Below are positions 36,316-64,000 of a stretch of 64,000 nt of DNA, one piece after another. Position 1 is the first letter of the stretch; the number at the start of each line of letters is the position of its first letter. Source of the DNA: Zeus faber (Eukaryota; Chordata; Actinopteri; Zeiformes; Zeidae). Where the stretch lies: positions 37,557,820 through 37,621,819 of the forward strand of contig OY482848.1 of NCBI GenBank assembly GCA_960531495.1, given 5' to 3'. The notes beneath the pieces were generated by a model. That model searched no databases. It was not told the origin of the DNA and saw only the letters and a program-made list of their open reading frames with translations. The translations under genes and the position numbers were made by a program.

Positions 36316-37876
36316 TACACAGCCTTCCAAATTATTATGCAAATTGGAATGAAGTGTCCTAAACATTTAATGTTTTGTTTTTCAATTCAACTCATGGATG
36401 GTATTGTGTCTCAGGGCTCCTTGGATCATTGAAATCAATGTCAAACACCTGTGATAATTCGTTTGCCAGGTGAGCCCAATTCAAGGAAAACTACTTAAGA
36501 AGGACGTTCCACACTAATAAGCAGCCACAGGTTTCAACAATATGGGAAAGAGAAAGGATCTCTGCTGCCGAAAAGCCTCAAATAGTGCAATGCCTTGGAC
36601 AAGGTATGAAAACATTAGATATTTCACAAAAACTTAAGCGTGATCATCACACTGTGAAGAGATTTGTGGCTGATTCAGAGCACAGACGGGTTGGTGCAGA
36701 TAAAGGCAGAATAAGGAAGGTTTCTGCCACAAGTTCATGGGATGAAGAGAGCAGCTGCTAGAATGCTGTTACAAAGCAGCAAACAGGTATTTGAAGCCGC
36801 TGGTGCCTCTGGAGTCCAGCCAACCTCAAGGTGTAGGATCCTCCACAGGCTTGCAATTGTGCATAAAGCTACTATTGGGCCCCCCCTAACCAATGCTCAC
36901 AAGCAGAAAGGGTTGCAGGGGGCCCACAAATACATGAAGACTCGTTTTCAAACAGTCTTGTTTACTGATGACTGCCGTGCAACCCTGGATGGTGCAGATG
37001 GATGGAGAAGTGGATGGTTGGTGGATGGCCACCATGTCCCAACAAGGCTGCCACGTCAGCAAGGAGGTGGCGGGAGTCATGTTTTGGGCCTGAATCACGG
37101 GGAGAGAGCTGGTGGGCCCCTTTAGGGTCCCTGAAGGTGTGAAAATGACCTCAGCAAAGTATATAGAGTTTGTGACTGAGCACTTTCTTCCATAGTACAA
37201 AAAGAAGAACCGGGCCTTCCATAGCAAAACCATCTTCATGCCTGACAATGCACCATCTCATGCTGCAAAGAATACCTCTGTGTCATTGGCTGCTATGGGC
37301 ATAAAAGGAGAGAAACTATGGCGTGGCCCCCATCCTCCCCTGACCTCCACCCTATTGAGAACCTTTGGAGAATCCTCAAGCAAAAGATCTGAGGGTGGAG
37401 GCAGTTGGCATCAAAACAGCAGCTCTGGGAGGCTGTTCTGACATCCTGCAAAGATATTCAACAGAAACTCTCCAAAAACTCACAAGTTCAATGGAGGCAA
37501 GAACAGTGAAGGTGATATGAAAGAAGGCTCCTATGTTCACATGTAACTTGGCCTGTTAAGATGTTTTTGATTGAAATAGCTTTTGATTTCAGTAAATATG
37601 ACCTCCTAATGCTGCACATTCAACAAATGATCATTTTCACTTCTTTACAAACTATAAGATGTTTTGAAACTCTGTCGTGCATAATAATGTGGAACAGTGC
37701 ATTTTGAATTTTTTATTTTTGAAAAACATACTGTTATCATTGGGAGGTTTGTTCAATAACATTTGAATTATATAATAACGGTTGATGACTTAAATTATAC
37801 TGACTGTCATTTGCATCGACTATTTAGGAAAATCTGAGAAAAATATCATTTGCATAATAATTTGTAACAGTGTTTA
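36316..37876 (+). mobile_element. Second-family Tc1/mariner-like element, degenerate
   Basis: Inverted ends share caaattattatgcaaat (36328-36344; reverse complement at 37846-37862), flanked by TTTA and TTTA-like sequence. The interior encodes a decayed transposase. An internal ataataatgtggaacagtg (about 37680) suggests part of another end. This family differs from the two cagtggggc-ended copies. Confidence 0.85.
36542..37546 (+). pseudogene. Tc1-like transposase pseudogene, second family
   Basis: It opens MGKRKDL and retains pieces such as VQCLGQGMKTLDISQKLKRD, RAAARMLLQSSKQVFEAAG, FQTVLFTDDCRATLDG, MPDNAPSHAAKNTS and a terminal KKGSYVHM-like end. There are several frameshifts and in-frame stops. 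The E of the usual FTDE block reads D here. Confidence 0.85.
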
Positions 37877-39625
<1,749 letters not shown>

Positions 39626-39647
39626 GCTGCAGAAAACTCAAATGTTA

Positions 39648-40060
39648 AGCCGCTTTCACACATGAACTCCGGACAATGTCCGGATATCATCCAGAGTTTC
39701 CCTTTCACTAATGTAGCACACAACTGGAGATTGTCCATGTCAGACACATTGACACCACCTGGAAATACTCTGGTTTAGATGAGGGGTGGGGCCTGGATAG
39801 AGCATGTAGGAGGCAGGACATGACAGAGACGCTACAGAATATTAGCACACCCAAGATGGCGGCGGAGGCTACCGACTCGTCAGTAAGTGTGACTTTTTTT
39901 CGCGTTGATACTCTATGTATTTTGATGTATCCACATTATAAACCAAAGAGTGGAATGGAATATTCATGTAAAGCAAAGCAGAAAGAAGTACGAAGCAGGT
40001 ATGCTCCGACCCATCTTAACCCTTCAATATCAGGGTTGCAGTGCATGTGTGAAAGCAGCT
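39648..40060. mobile_element. Harbinger/PIF-like MITE, 413 bp, with TTA target duplication
   Basis: The left end agccgctttcacacatg and right end catgtgtgaaagcagct are 17-bp inverted repeats with one mismatch. Both are flanked by TTA (39645-39647 and 40061-40063), the 3-bp target duplication typical of PIF/Harbinger. An internal AAGATGGCGGC (39853-39863) carries an ATG and a short GCG-rich reading frame. There is no transposase. Confidence 0.8.
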
Positions 40061-40499
40061 TTAGAAAATATTTAATAGTCAGCAACATCCTTTTTGCCAA
40101 GACGGCACAAAGCTGGATCTGAAACTAGACTCAACTTTTTCTGTTTTACAATCCTCCATCGACCCCGTTCCCATCAGAAATTATGGGCAGGGCTTGCTTG
40201 TTGTTTTGATGAAATATTTTCAGTGTGAAAACAGTTAAATTCAGCTCCGCTGGGAATTATAATAGTAATAATTCTCCCGCAGGGGATTAACAAAGTATCA
40301 TCGTATCAAAAACAGGGGAAAATATAAATCACTTGAAGTCATATCACAAAACCAAATGTCATTCACTTTGGAAAGAAACCAAATTTATTTAAAAAAAGTA
40401 AACATCATCACTGTTTGAGTTTTTTTTACCATTACACCAGACCAGGAAGAAGTAGGAAAGGATTTCAAATGGAACATGAACGAAACTAAAACTAAAACA

Positions 40500-42480
40500 T
40501 TGTATATAGAGCGGCCCCTAACCAGCTACTAACCATATTCAGCTACGAACCCTAACCCCAGCTACTAAGCTTAACAAGCTACTATTCCTAACCAGCTACT
40601 AATCCTAACCAGCTCCAGCAAAAAAAAACAAAAAAAAATAAAACAATCCTAACCAGCTAAAAACCCTAATCGTAACCAGATACTAACCATAACCAGATAC
40701 TTACCCTAACTGGCTCCAGATAAAAACCCTAATTCTGACCAGCTAAAAAGCCTTACCAGCTAAAAACACTTACCAGCTAACCCTAATCCTAACATTACTA
40801 ACGGACTGGCCAACTAGCCAGCTACTAACCCTAATCAGCTAACCCCAATCCTAATACTGACCGACTGACTAACCACCTACTAATCCCAATCAGCTGCTCA
40901 TCCTAATCCTAACCAACTACTATCCCTAACCAGTTAACCCTAGTCCTAACACTACCAAATGACTGACTGACAAACCAGCTACTAATTCTAACCAGCCAGA
41001 AACCCTAATCCTAACCTGCTACTACCCATAATGAACTACTATCCCTAATCAGCTAACCCTAGCACTACTAACTGACTGACTAACTAACCAGCTACTAATC
41101 CTAACAAGCTACAAACCCTAATCCTAATCAGCTACTAACCATTATCTTTACCAGCTACTAACCCTAACCATCTACTAACTCTAACCAGCTACTTACCCTA
41201 ACTAGCTAACCCTCATTTTAACACGACTAACTAACCAACGAAAAAAATAATAAAAAAATATCCAGCTACTAACCTTAAACAGCTTAAAACCCCTAATTCT
41301 AACCAGCAACTAACCCTAATCCACTAACCCCAATCCGAAAACCACTGACTGACTAACCAGCTACTAACCCTAACCGTCAAATGGAACATGAATGAAACTT
41401 AAACACTGTATACAAAGCGGCGCCTAACCCCTACTAACCCTAACCAGCCAACCCTAATCCTAACACTACTAACTGACAGACCGACAAACCAGCTACTAAT
41501 TCTAACCAGCCAGAAACCCTAATCCTAACCTGCTACTACCCATAATGAACTACTATCCCTAATCAGCTAACCCTAGCACTACTAACTGACTGACTAACTA
41601 ACCAGCTACTAATCCTAACAAGCTACAAACCCTAATCCTAATCAGCTACTAACCATTATCTTTACCAGCTACTAACCCTAACCATCTACTAACTCTAACC
41701 AGCTACTTACCCTAACTAGCTAACCCTCATTTTAACACGACTAACTGACTGACTAACCAACGAAAAAAATAATAAAAAAATATCCAGCTACTAACCTTAA
41801 ACAGCTTAAAACCCCTAATTCTAACCAGCAACTAACCCCAATCCGAAAACCACTGACTGACTAACCAGCTACTAACCCTAACCGTCAAATGGAACATGAA
41901 TGAAACTTAAACACTGTATACAAAGCGGCGCCTAACCCCTACTAACCCTAACCAGCCAACCCTAATCCTAACACTACTAACTGACAGACCGACAAACCAG
42001 CTACTAATTCTAACCAGCCAGAAACCCTAATCCTAACCTGCTACTACCCATAATGAACTACTATCCCTAATCAGCTAACCCTAGCACTACTAACTGACTG
42101 ACTAACTAACCAGCTACTAATACTAACAAGCTACTAACCCTAATCTTTACCAGCTACTTACTCTAACCAGCTACTAACCCATATCAGCTACTTGCCCTAA
42201 CCAGCTACTAACCCTAACCAGCTACTAACACGAACCCTTACCAGCTATTAACCTTAACCCTTACCAACTCTTACACCTAACCAGCTACTAACCCCAACAA
42301 GTTACTTACCCTAACCCTCACTCTCACCAGCTACTAACCCATACTCTAACCAGCTACTAACCCTCACCAGCTACTGACCCTCACCAGCTACTTACCTTTA
42401 CCAGCTACTTACCCTTACCAGTTACTTACCATAACCAGCTATTAACCCTAAACAGCTAACCACACAAAACCAGCACCGAG
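40500..42480. repeat. Minisatellite ccctaaccagctactaa with 508-bp higher-order copies
   Basis: Units of about 16-24 bp (agctactaaccctaacc) contain the vertebrate telomeric hexamer CCCTAA, but not in tandem. A larger segment starting gtcaaatggaacatgaatga occurs at 41375 and again at 41883, giving a 508-bp higher-order duplication. A more diverged copy lies near 40465. 40064-40499 is unique-looking with no gene. Confidence 0.9.
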
Positions 42481-42959
42481 AAGAAATAAAAATAAATAAA
42501 TATCAAATATAGCTGTACTTGCTTCTTAAATATAATTGAATATAATTTGAATAATTGCTATACTTCCATATTACGGATATTAAAATCGAACCCAACACAT
42601 CCAGGTAAAATCCAACAGAAAACATGTTTTTACCTTCAACGTGTCGTGTGTTGTTCTATCTGACCTACTTTCGCCTTCTTCTTCTTCTTCTTCTTCTTCT
42701 GTGTGTTTATTAGAGGGAGAGGCACTCAAGCGTCACACAGCGCCCTGATGGACATTGCGCGCACAGTAGAGCCCCCCTAGTGGACATTGTGTTCACTTTA
42801 TGTCATAAAGTGTTATGCCCTAATAAATATATACACAATACATCTATTGGTTGTGAGCGTATTGTATGTATTCCAAATATTACTTATTATTATTATTATT
42901 AGTAGTAGTAGTAGTAGTAGTATTAGTTTATTATTGATGTCATTATTATTCTGAGTTCC
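42481..42959. other. Upstream spacer before PEX6, microsatellites only
   Basis: It holds (TTC)n at 42675-42700 and (TTA)/(TAG)n at 42888-42925. Otherwise it is AT-rich unique sequence. Confidence 0.6.
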
Positions 42960-43112
42960 ATGGGGTCGTCACTCAGAAAACGCCCGCTCCGACTGGATAA
43001 GAGCAAAGGAGCGGTAAATGGGAATTTGGGGCCGGTCGCAGAGTGCCGTCAGGGCAACATGGCGGCTCGCATTGTTAACGGTGAACAAAGTTCACTCACT
43101 GATCACAATTAG
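42960..43112 (+). other. Upstream ORF, 50 codons, before PEX6
   Basis: ATG at 42960 reads MGSSLRKRPLRLDKSKGAVN and continues in frame through a second ATG (43059, inside the YY1 motif: MAARIVNGEQ) to TAG at 43110-43112. If transcribed, it is an upstream ORF ending 180 bp before the PEX6 start, or the first exon of a different transcript. No family was recognised. Confidence 0.3.
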
Positions 43113-43292
43113 TAATATGATATAACCTTCTTATGTGTGCGTGTGTGCGTGTGTGCGTGCGTGTGTGTGTGTGTGTGTCCCCTTTAGCTCGGATGTCGGA
43201 TGATTTCCGAGTATCCCTGAACGCAGCATTCAGTTCAGCCTCCCGGATCTTCCGGGTAGCGCGGCAACTCCACTGCGCATGCGTCTTCCAAC
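42960..43292 (+). promoter_or_regulatory. PEX6 promoter and 5' leader region
   Basis: This CpG-containing block precedes the PEX6 ATG. It has a near-palindromic NRF1-type site (gcgcatgcg, 43275-43283) only 9 bp before the ATG, and a YY1-type AACATGGCGGC at 43057-43067. A TG-rich tract with a ccccttt|ag acceptor-like end (43130-43188) could mark a leader intron starting at AACG|gtgaac (43080). The transcription start is not determined. Confidence 0.5.
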
Positions 43293-63065
<19,773 letters not shown>

Positions 63066-63084
<19 letters not shown>

Positions 63085-63130
63085 GGACTTGTCAATCTGT
63101 CCCATAATGCACCTGGATGAGAATCTGTCA
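63066..63130. repeat. 35-bp direct duplication at the PEX6 stop codon
   Basis: cccataatgcacctggatga with gaatctgtcaat-type continuation occurs twice (63066 and 63101). The first copy contains the TGA stop. Confidence 0.9.
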
Positions 63131-63289
63131 ATGTGGTTGAATTTAAAGTTAAATCATGAATGTTGTTCAGCTTGAATGATTTATATAATAATAATAATTT
63201 ATAATGAAATCTAATGTCATAGAATTGAACAGTTTCACTTAGATTTAATCTCCTTTCATTTTAAACGTTATTTTTATTTTTGGGCATTT

Positions 63290-63295
63290 AATAAA
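63290..63295 (+). terminator. PEX6: Candidate PEX6 poly(A) signal
   Basis: AATAAA lies 206 bp after the stop codon in AT-rich 3' sequence. It is the first plus-strand signal downstream. Confidence 0.55.
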
Positions 63296-63481
63296 AGCCA
63301 AAGTTGGATTTGCGAATCCATTTCTTTGAAGAGTAAAAAAAGATTCAGGATTATTTGTTTTATTTTTCATATTTTTGGAGTAACATGATATCCAAAAACC
63401 CTTAAAGTAGCGTAATCTTAAATTGCTATGAAGAAAATATTCAAAACCCCAAAGATAAGATTGAGTCAGTTTATGTGAAAC

Positions 63482-63536
63482 TTTATTGAAAAGCTTTTAG
63501 AGACGTTACAAAGTTCATACATAACAGAGTTTTATT
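63482..63536 (-). terminator. Two minus-strand poly(A) signals, convergent neighbour
   Basis: TTTATT at 63482-63487 and 63531-63536 reads AATAAA on the minus strand. This suggests the 3' end of a convergent gene lying beyond position 64000. No coding exon of it is visible; 63540-64000 holds unique sequence and a small array. Confidence 0.3.
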
Positions 63537-63774
63537 TAAACAAGTAATTTGAAGGTTTTTAGTTTAAAATCAGTTTGTTTGGACAAGACGTCACAGGAAG
63601 TAGAATCTGATGGAAACTAGGGGTCTCAAACCACGGCCTGCGGTGTGGCTCCGCAAATTGATTTTTAAAAATTGCATAATTTCACTTAAAGTTTCAGGAA
63701 ACAAAACAGAATCAAATGAAATATTTTGGTTCATGTAGTTTTCAGAAATAAGTTTGTTTCCTGTGAGAGGACGA

Positions 63775-63915
63775 CCTGGCCGGTGGCTCCAGGCCCCTGG
63801 TTCCAGGCTCCATGCTCCAGAATCCTGGTTCCCGGTTCAGGTCCCTTGTTCCAGGCTCCAGCCCCTTGTTCCAGGCTCCAGCCCCCTGGATCCTGGTTCC
63901 AGGCTCCAGGTATTT
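63775..63915. repeat. Minisatellite ggttccaggctccagcccc
   Basis: About seven 18-20 bp units (ccttgttccaggctccag). It is open on both strands and has no gene signal. Confidence 0.88.
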
Positions 63916-64000
63916 GGTTTGAGACCCCTGATCTGAGAGCTTTTCTGGAAACATGACGATCTGTTCACTGCTGAAGAGGCTTTTTTTGATGCAGGAGTTC

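Noticed and set aside
36742-37125. 127-codon open frame as a host gene
   Set aside because: It is one piece of a frameshifted Tc1-like transposase between matching inverted ends.
39856-39890. ATGGCGGCGGAGGCTACC followed by a gtaagt donor, looking like a first exon
   Set aside because: It lies inside the 413-bp MITE with TTA target duplications. No downstream exon was recognised, so it is probably transposon sequence; kept only as a remark under the MITE.
40500-42480. Interstitial telomere
   Set aside because: CCCTAA occurs only once per 16-24 bp unit and never as a tandem hexamer run.

Overview
This window is vertebrate nuclear DNA, almost certainly from a teleost fish. It holds interrupted genes with GT-AG introns, fish-type Tc1 transposons, L2- and RTE-like LINEs, tRNA-derived SINEs of the Mermaid/DANA type, and an extreme density of micro- and minisatellites. 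Nothing prokaryotic or viral was seen.

Three host genes can be reconstructed. (1) TTBK1, a tau-tubulin kinase, lies on the minus strand at about 0.45-11.6 kb. Five exons cover the N-terminus and the kinase N-lobe through HRD and DFG; the rest lies beyond position 1. (2) A complete four-exon SOUL/HEBP heme-binding-family gene (192 aa) lies on the minus strand at 27.8-35.7 kb. (3) A complete 17-exon PEX6, the peroxisomal AAA+ ATPase (1047 aa by my splicing), lies on the plus strand at 43.3-63.1 kb. TTBK1 and PEX6 are also near each other in human 6p21.1, so their linkage fits conserved synteny. A possible extra minus-strand exon (39.5-39.6 kb) is unassigned.

Layout: 0-15 kb is TTBK1 with introns made largely of tandem arrays. 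15.5-23.8 kb is a near-continuous mosaic of minisatellites, several with a 10-bp period. 23.8-24.7 kb is a CpG-rich block with two opposed YY1-type motifs, a promoter candidate. 24.7-43 kb carries the SOUL gene, two Tc1-type elements, a Harbinger-like MITE with intact TTA target duplications, and a telomere-motif-like array. 43-63 kb is PEX6, whose introns host a Tc1 (intron 3), an L2 LINE flanked by inverted SINEs (intron 14) and an antisense RTE-like LINE (intron 15).

The most unusual signal is at splice sites. In PEX6 (exons 1, 5, 6 and 11) and TTBK1 (first coding exon), the intron opens with a minisatellite whose unit contains the last exonic bases plus the donor itself, so the 5' splice site is tandemly copied 5 to roughly 90 times. 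PEX6 introns 12 and 13 show the mirror image at acceptors. This looks like recurrent tandem duplication seeded at AG|GT junctions. The three genes have no evident shared pathway: TTBK1 phosphorylates tau and tubulin, SOUL proteins bind heme or porphyrin, and PEX6 recycles the peroxisomal import receptor PEX5.
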